Shown: positions 8,038 through 15,106 of the stretch, in pieces
Layout of the letters: every line of letters begins with the position of its first letter
Position numbering within the stretch: position 1 is the stretch's first letter
Origin: a bacterium
Lineage (GTDB): Bacteria; Latescibacterota; UBA2968
Assembly (NCBI GenBank): GCA_027296045.1
Contig: JAPUJS010000189.1
Span: 1 to 15,583, forward strand
Direction of reading: 5' to 3'
Length of the DNA: 15,583 bases
Notes under the pieces: model-generated
What the model was told of the DNA's origin: nothing
The model's database searches: none
What the model saw: the letters and a program-made list of their open reading frames with translations, nothing else
Made by a program: the position numbers and the translations under genes

Positions 8038-8738
8038 GGAATCACTGACTTCAAACGGGCTTCGCGCACCTGTTCGGCCTGAGAACGCCGCAAATAAGTA
8101 GGTTCTACAACCCCGGGATCTGACACATCGCCCCGGTTCAACAACCTTATTCCCAATTGAGCAACCGAGCCTGCCTGAGGCCGACCCATTGCATTCGGTA
8201 CAAAATGCGCATCCGCACCCATTGCTTCCACAATCTGTTTCCGATAGGCCCTGGCCCCATCCCCTGTGAACCACACAGGTCGGGGAAGTTCCGACAAAAA
8301 CGACGTCACACATCCGGCCTGATCTTCCACAAATACAACCGGCACCCCCGCTTCCAGCCGATACACCCCACCGTAAACCTCTTCCCGCCGGGCATCCAGC
8401 ATCGCACAAACCGCCATTCCGTTGGAAAGCACCGAAAACGCCAGTGCCTGCAGCGTCGGCACTGCCAGCAATGAAATATCCAAGGCCATACAAAGCCCTT
8501 TTGCAGTACTCATCCCGATTCGCAAACCCGTAAAGGACCCCGGCCCCGATGCAATTGCAATTCCACTCAGATCCGGCAAAGATACTGCTGCATCGTCCAG
8601 AATCCGTTGCACCATTGGCAACAATCGCTCCGAGTGGTGAATCCCCAATTCCAGCGTATATTCCGCCAGGATATGCTCGGCATCTGAAAGCGCCACACTA
8701 CAAACGGGCGTTGAAGTTTCAAGTCCCAATACCAACAT
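8034..8738 (-). CDS. tsaB: tRNA t6A37 synthesis protein TsaB
   Basis: TsaB is the non-catalytic partner that joins TsaD and TsaE to transfer threonylcarbamoyl onto A37 of ANN-decoding tRNAs. The 234 residues have the ASKHA-fold start LVLGLETST (2-10), the family signature ASGPGSFTGLRIG (63-75) and a MLDARREEVYGG segment. Length and absence of the TsaD metal-binding histidine motif fit TsaB and not TsaD. The ATG at 8738 follows the ruvB stop by 11 bases, with an AGGCGGA-type ribosome-binding site. The TGA overlaps the rimI ATG. TsaC, TsaD and TsaE are not in the window. Confidence 0.95.
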   Translation of the reverse strand: MLVLGLETSTPVCSVALSDAEHILAEYTLELGIHHSERLLPMVQRILDDAAVSLPDLSGIAIASGPGSFTGLRIGMSTAKGLCMALDISLLAVPTLQALAFSVLSNGMAVCAMLDARREEVYGGVYRLEAGVPVVFVEDQAGCVTSFLSELPRPVWFTGDGARAYRKQIVEAMGADAHFVPNAMGRPQAGSVAQLGIRLLNRGDVSDPGVVEPTYLRRSQAEQVREARLKSVIP

Positions 8739-8749
8739 TACGCATCCGC

Positions 8750-9781
8750 CTAAAAAAGGACCTCCTGGCTGCCCTTGTCTTCCAACGGCAATTCCAAACC
8801 CAGATGGTGATACGCCCGTTCCGTGGCCTGGCGTCCAGCCGGCTGGCGCATCAAATATCCTTCCTGAATCAGATAGGGCTCATAAACCTCCTCAATGGTA
8901 TTGACCTCTTCGCTCAAAGCGGCAGCCAGATTCTTGATCCCCACGGGTCTGCCGCCAAACTTTTCGATCAGCACCAACAGTAACTTACGGTCCATCCCGT
9001 CCAGACCCTGGGCATCGATATCCAACAGTTCGAGGGCCTTCAGCGACACCTCATGGGTGATCACCCCGTCGGCTCTGGCCTGGGCATAATCTCGCGCCCT
9101 TGCCAGTTGCCGGGTTGCAATCCGGGCCGTTCCACGCGACCGTTTCGAGATTTCTGACGCCGCCTCGGAATCTATTTCGATTCCCAGAATGCGGGCAGCA
9201 CGAATAACAATGGTCTTCAGTTCTTCGGCAGAATAAAAATCCAGCCGTTCAATAATCCCAAACCGGGAACGCATCGGGCCTGTCAACAAGCCATACCGGG
9301 TGGTCGCCCCCACCAGAGTAAACGGCTCAAGAGGAATCTGATAGGACCGGGCACTGGGCCCGCTGTCAATCATAATATCCAGCGTATAATCTTCCATGGC
9401 CGAGTAGAGATATTCCTCCACCACCCGGTTCATCCGATGAATTTCGTCGATAAACAACACATCCTTTTCATTCAAATTGGTTAAAATGCCCGCCAGATCC
9501 GTCGGCCGTTCGAGGATCGGACCCGATGTGGGATGAACCTCCACACCCAGTTCGTGGGCAATGACATAGCCCAGCGTCGTTTTGCCCAGACCGGGCGGTC
9601 CGTGAAGCAAAGTGTGATCCATCGCCTCTTCCCGCAATCGGGCAGCATCCACGGCGATCTGAAGTTTTTCTTTGACCTTATCCTGACCCACCATATCCTG
9701 AAACCGAATGGGCCGCAGACGCTGGTCATATTCAAACTCGTCCTCTGTGTGCGCATTTGGATCGCTGATTCGCTCTGCCAT
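8750..9781 (-). CDS. ruvB: Holliday junction branch-migration ATPase RuvB
   Basis: RuvB is the hexameric AAA+ motor that, with RuvA, drives branch migration of Holliday junctions. The 343 residues show Walker A GPPGLGKT (61-68), Walker B LFIDEIHRM (109-117), sensor 1 in GATTRYGLLTGPMRSRFGI (158-176) with the arginine-finger region, the sensor 2 area around SRGTARIATRQLARARDYAQ, and the C-terminal winged helix with GGRPVGIKNLAAAL. The ATG at 9781 has a near-perfect AAGGAG ribosome-binding site. Unusually for this tight block, 112 bases separate it from ruvA. The N-terminal segment before the RuvB signature is acidic and variable, as is normal. Confidence 0.97.
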   Translation of the reverse strand: MAERISDPNAHTEDEFEYDQRLRPIRFQDMVGQDKVKEKLQIAVDAARLREEAMDHTLLHGPPGLGKTTLGYVIAHELGVEVHPTSGPILERPTDLAGILTNLNEKDVLFIDEIHRMNRVVEEYLYSAMEDYTLDIMIDSGPSARSYQIPLEPFTLVGATTRYGLLTGPMRSRFGIIERLDFYSAEELKTIVIRAARILGIEIDSEAASEISKRSRGTARIATRQLARARDYAQARADGVITHEVSLKALELLDIDAQGLDGMDRKLLLVLIEKFGGRPVGIKNLAAALSEEVNTIEEVYEPYLIQEGYLMRQPAGRQATERAYHHLGLELPLEDKGSQEVLF

Positions 9782-9893
9782 AACCTGCTCCTTTACCCCT
9801 TCCCCGCTGCTAATTTCGAGTTTCGAGCTCCGGTTTCAAAGCGCCGTAAAACCGACAACTCGGAACCGGAACCCAACACTTACGGTGATGGGG
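9782..9893 (-). other. RuvA-RuvB intergenic spacer with degenerate short repeats
   Basis: This 112-bp gap holds no open frame. On the plus strand it contains TTTCGAGTTTCGAG (two tandem 7-base units), then CTCCGGTTTC, and about 20 bases further AACTCGGAACCGGAACCC, a degenerate opposite-strand version. CCGGTT and AACCGG can form a stem of about 40-base span. It looks like a small intergenic repeat remnant. I see no promoter or terminator in it. Confidence 0.4.
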
Positions 9894-10493
9894 CTAAATC
9901 TGTCTCAACGAACGCTTAATTACCTCTTCTACCGACAACTCTTCGCTTTCGCCCCTCAACACTTGAACAACCACCCTTCTGGCCCGAAGGGGAGTTGCAC
10001 CCAGACCAACCAGAGCCGTTGTCGCCTCTTCCAACACACTCATCGCCTTTCCGTCCATCGGAACCGCACCTTCGCCTGCATCCGGCACAATAGCACCCAT
10101 TTTGTCTCGTAATTCCAGGACCAACCGCTGCGCCATTTTCTGTCCAATCCCTTTAATTTGCATCAAACCCCGGGCGTCTTCTGCCAAAACAAATCGTTTG
10201 AAATCGACAATCGACATGCCCGACAATATGCGCTGTGCCATCGGCGGTCCAATCCCCGAAACCCCGATCAAAATCTCGAACAAATCTCGTTCCGCCTCGG
10301 TGGAAAATCCGTAGAGTGCCAACGCATCTTCTCGAACGTGCAGATGCGTCAACATCTTAATGCGGTCACCCACCGCCTGGGAGGCATCATAGCTCGATTC
10401 CGGAATATGCACCAGAAATCCAACGCCTCCTACCTCAATCACAAAATATGTCGGATTTTTTTCGGCCAGTTTCCCTTCCAGATATGCAATCAT
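9894..10493 (-). CDS. ruvA: Holliday junction-binding protein RuvA
   Basis: RuvA tetramers bind four-way junctions and load RuvB. The 199 residues are of typical length. Domain I is an OB fold beginning MIAYLEGKL. Domain II has two helix-hairpin-helix motifs, LIGVSGIGPPMAQRILSG (about 75-92) and MQIKGIGQKMAQRLVLEL (about 110-127). A linker (about 132-146) leads to domain III (about 147-199) with ATTALVGLGATPLRARR, which contacts RuvB. The acidic-pin region of domain I is present (HVREDALALYGF). The ATG at 10493 lies six bases after the ruvC stop. GIGPPMAQ has two prolines where family members often have PKLA, a mild substitution. Confidence 0.96.
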   Translation of the reverse strand: MIAYLEGKLAEKNPTYFVIEVGGVGFLVHIPESSYDASQAVGDRIKMLTHLHVREDALALYGFSTEAERDLFEILIGVSGIGPPMAQRILSGMSIVDFKRFVLAEDARGLMQIKGIGQKMAQRLVLELRDKMGAIVPDAGEGAVPMDGKAMSVLEEATTALVGLGATPLRARRVVVQVLRGESEELSVEEVIKRSLRQI

Positions 10494-10499
10494 AACAGC

Positions 10500-11144
10500 C
10501 TATCGCCCTCGTCTTTTCGATTGGATTAAACGACGCCTCGATTGCGCATCCACCCCAGCACTCTTCAGTTTGTCTTCCAACCGCTGTCGCCCCCGATTCT
10601 GGTCCTTGAGTGCCTCCAACTGATCCTGCAAGCGGACCTTCCTGGGCTTCCCACCTGCAATCGGTACCACCTTTTGATGTGCATGGCAAAGCGCAATTGC
10701 AATGGCGTCTGTTACATCCAGCGTATCAGGAATGTCGGAATCCTGAAACATCCGTTGCATCATAAACCGAACCTGCTCTTTGGACGCTGACCCCTTGCCA
10801 ACAACTGCTTTTTTAACCTCTCGGGGTGCATATTCATAAACCGGGACCGCCGAATTTGCCAGTGCCAGAACAATCACACCACGAGCATGGCACAACTTCA
10901 TCATGGTCTGAACATTGGCCCCGTAAAACACCGTTTCCAGCGCCACCTCATCCGGCGATACATCGGAGACCAGTTCCAGTAGGCCGTCGTAAATTTTCAA
11001 AAGCCGTTGTGCAAAAGCCAGCTTGGGATCTGGCCGCAAACACCCGCTGGTGATCAGCCGATTTCTTCGATTCTGGTGTTCAATCACCCCATAACCGGTG
11101 ACAACACTCCCTGGATCAATACCCAGGATCACCACGGCGTTCAC
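10500..11144 (-). CDS. ruvC: Crossover junction endodeoxyribonuclease RuvC
   Basis: RuvC resolves Holliday junctions by symmetric nicking, guided by RuvAB. The RNase H-like core has the four acidic residues: D10 in LGIDPGS, E70 in VALETVFYGANVQT, and D143 and D146 in DVTDAIAIALCHAH. Residues about 166-214 form an Arg/Lys-rich tail that makes the protein 214 residues, against roughly 160-175 usual for the family. The longest start is the GTG at 11144, but its only purine-rich site, GAAAGG, is one base away. The GTG at 11135 (giving MVILGIDPG) is better spaced and may be the true start. A -10-like TATACT lies at 11175-11170. The gene heads ruvC-ruvA-ruvB. Confidence 0.94.
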   Translation of the reverse strand: MNAVVILGIDPGSVVTGYGVIEHQNRRNRLITSGCLRPDPKLAFAQRLLKIYDGLLELVSDVSPDEVALETVFYGANVQTMMKLCHARGVIVLALANSAVPVYEYAPREVKKAVVGKGSASKEQVRFMMQRMFQDSDIPDTLDVTDAIAIALCHAHQKVVPIAGGKPRKVRLQDQLEALKDQNRGRQRLEDKLKSAGVDAQSRRRLIQSKRRGR

Positions 11145-11169
11145 CTTTCAAAAAGTAAGGGGAAAACAG

Positions 11170-11175
11170 AGTATA
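11170..11175 (-). promoter_or_regulatory. Possible -10 element upstream of ruvC
   Basis: TATACT on the minus strand, followed about 26 bases later by the first ruvC GTG, lies just after the yebC terminator-like hairpin. I do not see a good TTGACA-like -35 at 16-18 bases, so support is weak. Confidence 0.35.
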
Positions 11176-11206
11176 ATTAAGAAAGAATACCGGGATGGAG
11201 AGAACA

Positions 11207-11243
11207 GAAAAAGGCAAAAGCCCCAACAGCACGCGGGGGTTGC
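11207..11243 (-). terminator. Probable intrinsic terminator after yebC
   Basis: On the minus strand GCAACCCC (about 11243-11236) can pair with GGGG and TTTTGC around 11224-11213 with one bulged base, followed by a run of five or so T. A smaller GGC-TTTT-GCC hairpin before the same T run is an alternative. It lies about 45 bases after the yebC stop. The rest of the 143-bp spacer is pyrimidine-rich on this strand and holds no gene. Confidence 0.55.
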
Positions 11244-11287
11244 ATTCTTTCTGTAGATAAGGGAGAGGGAAAGGAGGGGGGAAAACA

Positions 11288-12037
11288 TCAAGCGGTTATT
11301 GCCGCCAGCTCCGAATCGTCCATTTCAAAGTTTGCATACACCTTTTGGACATCGTCATTGTCTTCCAGCATTTCCAAAAGCGTAATCAACTGTTGTGCTA
11401 TTTTGCCTTCAACCGGCACGGTATTTTGAGGAATCCGCGTCAATTCTGCCCGTTCAATTGGAATGCCGGCTTCTTCAACAGCCTTGCGCACCGGTTCGAA
11501 ATCTGGAAGCTGGGCATAGACTTCAAATGTCGTTTCTTCTTCCGTAATATCTTCGGCCCCTGCTTCGAGGGCAACCATCATGAGTTCTTCTTCGTCAACC
11601 CCTTCCCGGGGCACCACCACCAGGCCTTTTTGATCAAAAATCCAGGCCACAGACCCGGTTTCTGCCATATTTCCGTTGTATTTGCTAAACAAATGGCGCA
11701 CTTCCGAAACGGTTCGATTTTTATTATCGGTCAATGTTTCGACAAACAAGGCCACACCGCCCGGACCATATCCTTCGTAAATAGCCCCCTCAAAAGATTC
11801 CCCCTCTAACTCGCCAGTGCCCCTTTTGACCGCCCGATCGATATTGGCCGAAGGCATATTTTCTGCCTTGGCACCCATGATTGCTGCACGTAACCGTGGG
11901 TTGCTTGTTTCATCCCCACCGCCTTCTCTTGCAGCAACCGTAATCTCGCGGATCAATTTGGTAAAAATTTTTCCACGAGCCGCATCTTGACGCCCTTTTC
12001 GATGCTTGATATTTGCCCATTTTGAATGGCCCGCCAT
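11288..12037 (-). CDS. yebC: YebC/TACO1 family translation-associated protein
   Basis: Proteins of this family are annotated as transcriptional regulators. Recent work on YebC and mitochondrial TACO1 ties them to translation of difficult stretches such as polyproline. The 249 residues begin with the family signature MAGHSKWANIKHRKGRQDA, continue with GKIFTKLIREITVAAREGG, NPRLRAAIMGAKAENMPSAN and YEGYGPGGVA, and end with the acidic EMLEDNDDVQKVYANFEM. I chose the ATG at 12037 over a start nine codons upstream because GGAGG lies six bases before it and the family starts there. It has its own promoter candidate (12077-12104) and a terminator-like hairpin, so it may be monocistronic, next to ruvC as in many bacteria. 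Confidence 0.95.
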   Translation of the reverse strand: MAGHSKWANIKHRKGRQDAARGKIFTKLIREITVAAREGGGDETSNPRLRAAIMGAKAENMPSANIDRAVKRGTGELEGESFEGAIYEGYGPGGVALFVETLTDNKNRTVSEVRHLFSKYNGNMAETGSVAWIFDQKGLVVVPREGVDEEELMMVALEAGAEDITEEETTFEVYAQLPDFEPVRKAVEEAGIPIERAELTRIPQNTVPVEGKIAQQLITLLEMLEDNDDVQKVYANFEMDDSELAAITA

Positions 12038-12076
12038 AACACACCTCCAACCTGCTTGATACACCTACAATAATGA

Positions 12077-12104
12077 GTTATAAATAACCCTAACTACTTG
12101 TTAA
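12077..12104 (-). promoter_or_regulatory. Promoter candidate for yebC
   Basis: On the minus strand TTAACA (12104-12099) and TATAAC (12082-12077) are separated by 16 bases, each one mismatch from consensus. A start near 12070 would leave about 32 bases of leader containing the GGAGG site. A weaker overlapping pair, TTGCAA-17-TACATT, lies just upstream. The 120-bp spacer is A/T-rich and I see no hairpin terminator for the tlyA-like gene. Confidence 0.55.
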
Positions 12105-12157
12105 TGTAGCAAGAAGTATATGTATTTGCAATAGAAAAATCCAAAAAATATGCCTTG

Positions 12158-12727
12158 TTACACCTTCTCGACCAGCAGGAAAACTTCCTGGTTTCCTCCG
12201 CTCCCTTTGACCCTGGATAAGACCTGCAGCTGGACCTGAATTCCCTGTTTTTGGATCCCTGCTACAACCCGGTAGACCACCTGCTGGAGACATTCGGGGC
12301 GCACCACACCACCGTCCAGTTCATCCGCCTCTGCTTCATATTGTGGTTTAAGAAGTCCAACAACCTGCCCATCCTTGCCGATCAGGGAGACCGCCCGGGG
12401 TAAAATATAGCCCAGAGGCGTCCACCCCACATCCAGGACAACCAGGTCTATCAATTCGGGCAAAGCTACATGCAACGCATTGGTGCGTTCCAGAACCTCC
12501 ACGCGTTCATCCTGCCGAAGCTTCCATTCCAAAACCCCATACCCCGTATCCACAGCATACACCCTCTTTGCCCCACGCTGAAGCAAGCAGTCTGTAAATC
12601 CACCGACATTTGCACCCAAATCGGCCGCTATTTTCCCGGCCACATCTACCCCCAAATCCTCCAGAGCTCCGTCTAATTTATCGCCGCCCCGGCTGACAAA
12701 TCGCTGGCTTTTTTTTCGTTTGGACAT
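12158..12727 (-). CDS. TlyA/FtsJ-like RNA methyltransferase lacking the S4 domain
   Basis: TlyA proteins are SAM-dependent 2'-O-methyltransferases that modify ribosomal RNA, with an N-terminal S4 RNA-binding domain before a Rossmann methyltransferase domain. This 189-residue protein starts right at the linker SRGGDKLDGAL (12-22) and so has only the catalytic half. Visible are the SAM loop ADLGANVGGFTD (35-46), AVDTGYGVLEWKLRQD (58-73), VLERTNA, LVVLDVGWTPL (95-105), LLKPQYE (125-131) and GSGGNQEVFLL. K17, D99, K127 and E181 sit where the FtsJ/TlyA catalytic lysine-aspartate-lysine-glutamate tetrad is expected. The ATG at 12727 has AGAGGGG upstream, 75 bp after the EF-G stop, so no S4 domain can be hidden upstream. 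Its substrate is unknown; I leave the symbol blank because the S4-less form need not act like TlyA. Confidence 0.85.
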   Translation of the reverse strand: MSKRKKSQRFVSRGGDKLDGALEDLGVDVAGKIAADLGANVGGFTDCLLQRGAKRVYAVDTGYGVLEWKLRQDERVEVLERTNALHVALPELIDLVVLDVGWTPLGYILPRAVSLIGKDGQVVGLLKPQYEAEADELDGGVVRPECLQQVVYRVVAGIQKQGIQVQLQVLSRVKGSGGNQEVFLLVEKV

Positions 12728-12772
12728 CAGCCCCTCTAAAGAGACAGGGGCACGACAACGCTGTCATGCCCC
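12728..12772 (-). promoter_or_regulatory. Strong hairpin competing with a Shine-Dalgarno-masking hairpin
   Basis: On the minus strand GGGGCATGACA (12772-12762) pairs along 11 positions, one a G-U, with TGTCGTGCCCC (12757-12747) around a 4-base GCGT loop. No long T run follows, so it is a poor terminator. The same CCCC can instead pair with the AGAGGGG ribosome-binding site of the tlyA-like gene (about 12737-12731). Confidence 0.5.
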
Positions 12773-12802
12773 TTGAACAGATCCCAAAATGGGCGATAGA
12801 AC

Positions 12803-14893
12803 CTATGCTTCTACAAGCTCCTCGTCTTTCTTGGACCCTTCAATAATCTTCTGGGTCACATCGTGTGGCACCGGCTCATAGTGGGAAAACTCCATCGTGT
12901 AGTCTCCGGTGCCCTGTGTCATAGAGCGTAACGAATTCGAATACTTATACAAATCGGCCAGTGGAACCTGGGCATGAATCACCTGAAATTTTCCTTCCGG
13001 ATCCATCCCCTGAATCCGTCCCCGACGGCTGTTTAAATCGCCCATCACATCGCCCATGTACTCTTCCGGGATCGTTACCCGCAACGTGTAAATGGGTTCT
13101 AATAAAATCGGTTTCGCGTCCAGAAACGCCTTTTGAAATGCTTGGGATCCGGCCATTTTAAATGCCATATCTGAAGAATCCACCTGGTGGAAGGAGCCGT
13201 CATAAACGGTTGCCTGCACATCGACAACCGGATATCCGGCTAAAACGCCACGTTCCATAATCTCGACAATACCCTTTTCCACGGCCGGCACAAACTTACC
13301 CGGAATTGCGCCCCCAACAATGGCGTCCACAAATTCAAACCCTTCCCCTCGAGTCCTGGGCTCAACCTTTAAATATGCCTCCCCATACTGACCGCGTCCA
13401 CCGGACTGCTTTCTATGGCGATGATGCCCTTCGGAGCGTCCCAGAATGGTCTCCCGATACGGGATTCGGGGTTCTACAATATCGACTTCCACCCCGAATT
13501 TGCTCTTGAGCTTGTCAAACACCACATTGAGATGCAATTCGCCCTGCCCTTCGGCAATCATTTGCCGCAATTCACTATCATACCAGGAATTGAAGCTGGG
13601 GTCTTCTTCGTGAATGCTATTCAAGCCCGTACCGATTTTATCCTCGTCGCCTCGAGACTTCGGTTCCAAGGCCACCCGAATCAGCGGGTGGGGAAATTCA
13701 ACCGGTGAGATCTCCAGAGAATCCCCTTTTGCACAAAGCGTATTCCCGGTGTGCGTATCTTTCAATTTGATCAACGCCCCGATATCTCCGGCCACAAGCG
13801 TTTCCATATCATCCCGGCTCGGGCCGTTTAGTGCATAAATCTGACCAATTCGCTCGTTGGCATTCCGACCGGTATTGTGGACATCGTCGCCCGATTTCAC
13901 AGCCCCCGAAAAGACCCGCAAAAAGGAAAGGTCACCCACCGACTCCGAAATCGTCTTGAATACAACAGCCGCAAGAGGCTCTCCCGAATCTGTCGTCAGT
14001 TCGATCTCCTCATCCGTTCCGGCTTTCCTGGCAACCGGCAAATTGGCTTCTACAGGACTGGGCAGTTGGCGTACCACAAAATTCATAAACAGATCTGCCC
14101 CAACATTTTTAGAAGCAGACATGCAAAGCACGGGGAACAACGTTCGATTGACAATCCCGATTTTTAGCCCCTGGGCAATCTCCTCGTCCGACAACTCTCC
14201 CTCTTCGAAATATTTTTCCATCAAATCGTCGTCGCTTTCAGCCGCCCCATCAATAATCTGCTCCCGAAGGCTATCCACCCGATCCTGCAATTCGGCAGGC
14301 ACATCCGAGACTTCTGCCTGGCCACTCCCGTCGGTCTTGTAGGTGAAAAGCTTGTTCTGAAGCACATCCACAATCTGATTGAATTCGTCTCCCGAATTGG
14401 CGGGCAGGTGAAACGGCACAGCCCCGCGTCCAAACCGCTCCTGAATGCCTTCCAGGGCGCTGTCAAAATTGGCAAACTCCTTGTCTATATGGTTAATCAC
14501 AAAAAAACTGGACCGATTGAATTCGTCTGCAAACCCAAAGGCCTTATCGGTCCCAATTTCCACGCCGCTTTGTGCATTGACCAAAATGGCCGCCGTATCG
14601 GCACCCCAGATCGCGGTTTTGGCATCGGAGATAAAATCGGCATATCCCGGCGCATCCAGAAAATTCACTTTGGTGCCACTCCAGTCGCAATGTAGAAGCG
14701 AGGTACTGATCGAAGTCTTACGGTTGGTTTCTGCTTCCGTATAATCCGAGACCGTGTTGCCTTCATCCACCGACCCCAATCGGTTGGTCACCTTGGCCAA
14801 AAACAACACGGCTTCCGCCAGGGACGTTTTGCCCGCCCCACTGTGTCCAACCAGAGCAATATTGCGAATCTTTTCAGGTACATATGAATTCAC
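12803..14893 (-). CDS. fusA: Elongation factor G, divergent EF-G2-like
   Basis: EF-G is the GTPase that moves tRNA and mRNA through the ribosome or, with RRF, splits ribosomes. The 696 residues hold all five EF-G domains. The G1 loop is GHSGAGKT (16-23) and G3 is DAPGYADF (80-87). G4 reads NHID (134-137) where NKxD is usual. Domain IV keeps SGGRGQYG and the tip segment FHQVDSSDMAFK, and domain V ends with the usual RGRIQGMD region. The GHSGAGKT form and lack of the canonical AHIDAGKTT resemble EF-G2-type paralogues, not the str-operon EF-G, so a canonical copy probably exists elsewhere. The GTG at 14893 has a perfect AAGGAGG seven bases upstream. It follows the rRNA terminator and has its own promoter candidate. 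The symbol is family-level only. Confidence 0.9.
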   Translation of the reverse strand: MNSYVPEKIRNIALVGHSGAGKTSLAEAVLFLAKVTNRLGSVDEGNTVSDYTEAETNRKTSISTSLLHCDWSGTKVNFLDAPGYADFISDAKTAIWGADTAAILVNAQSGVEIGTDKAFGFADEFNRSSFFVINHIDKEFANFDSALEGIQERFGRGAVPFHLPANSGDEFNQIVDVLQNKLFTYKTDGSGQAEVSDVPAELQDRVDSLREQIIDGAAESDDDLMEKYFEEGELSDEEIAQGLKIGIVNRTLFPVLCMSASKNVGADLFMNFVVRQLPSPVEANLPVARKAGTDEEIELTTDSGEPLAAVVFKTISESVGDLSFLRVFSGAVKSGDDVHNTGRNANERIGQIYALNGPSRDDMETLVAGDIGALIKLKDTHTGNTLCAKGDSLEISPVEFPHPLIRVALEPKSRGDEDKIGTGLNSIHEEDPSFNSWYDSELRQMIAEGQGELHLNVVFDKLKSKFGVEVDIVEPRIPYRETILGRSEGHHRHRKQSGGRGQYGEAYLKVEPRTRGEGFEFVDAIVGGAIPGKFVPAVEKGIVEIMERGVLAGYPVVDVQATVYDGSFHQVDSSDMAFKMAGSQAFQKAFLDAKPILLEPIYTLRVTIPEEYMGDVMGDLNSRRGRIQGMDPEGKFQVIHAQVPLADLYKYSNSLRSMTQGTGDYTMEFSHYEPVPHDVTQKIIEGSKKDEELVEA

Positions 14894-15007
14894 GTCCAGA
14901 CCTCCTTATTAAAATTCCCGGTCCATCGAACAGCAAAAAATAAAGACCTGCCAATCAATGATATTTTGTCTTAAAAATCCGGTGTTGGATCATAAAGTCT
15001 GAAAGCT

Positions 15008-15036
15008 AATAAATGGGAAATTTACAGGGCTGTCAA
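15008..15036 (-). promoter_or_regulatory. Promoter candidate for the EF-G gene
   Basis: On the minus strand a perfect TTGACA (15036-15031) is followed after 17 bases by TTTATT (15013-15008), four of six to the -10 consensus. It lies just after the rRNA terminator. The leader to the GTG would be about 107 bases, A/T-rich, with no structure I can support. Confidence 0.6.
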
Positions 15037-15063
15037 GCATTCTTTTGGCGTGGAAAGAGGCAC

Positions 15064-15096
15064 AAAAAAAGGCCCAAATCTGCAAAGATTTGGGCC
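15064..15096 (-). terminator. Intrinsic terminator of the rRNA operon
   Basis: GGCCCAAATC (15096-15087 on the minus strand) pairs perfectly with GATTTGGGCC (15080-15071) around a six-base loop, followed by seven T (15070-15064). A run of A on the other side would let it also work from the opposite strand. It begins 11 bases after the 5S 3' end. Confidence 0.93.
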
Positions 15097-15106
15097 TTTT
15101 TATAAT

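Noticed and set aside
8038..8493. In-frame upstream extension of rimI giving a 331-residue protein
   Set aside because: The extension lies wholly inside tsaB in another frame, is Gly/Cys-rich without similarity to anything I know, and the ATGA overlap at 8034-8037 gives the natural RimI start.
12038..12064. Nine-codon longer start of yebC
   Set aside because: It would place the GGAGG ribosome-binding site inside the coding region, and the family begins at MAGHSKW.
12728..12772. Rho-independent terminator after the EF-G gene
   Set aside because: The hairpin is strong, but what follows is TGTCTCTTTAGAG, not a continuous T run, so I list it as a regulatory hairpin.
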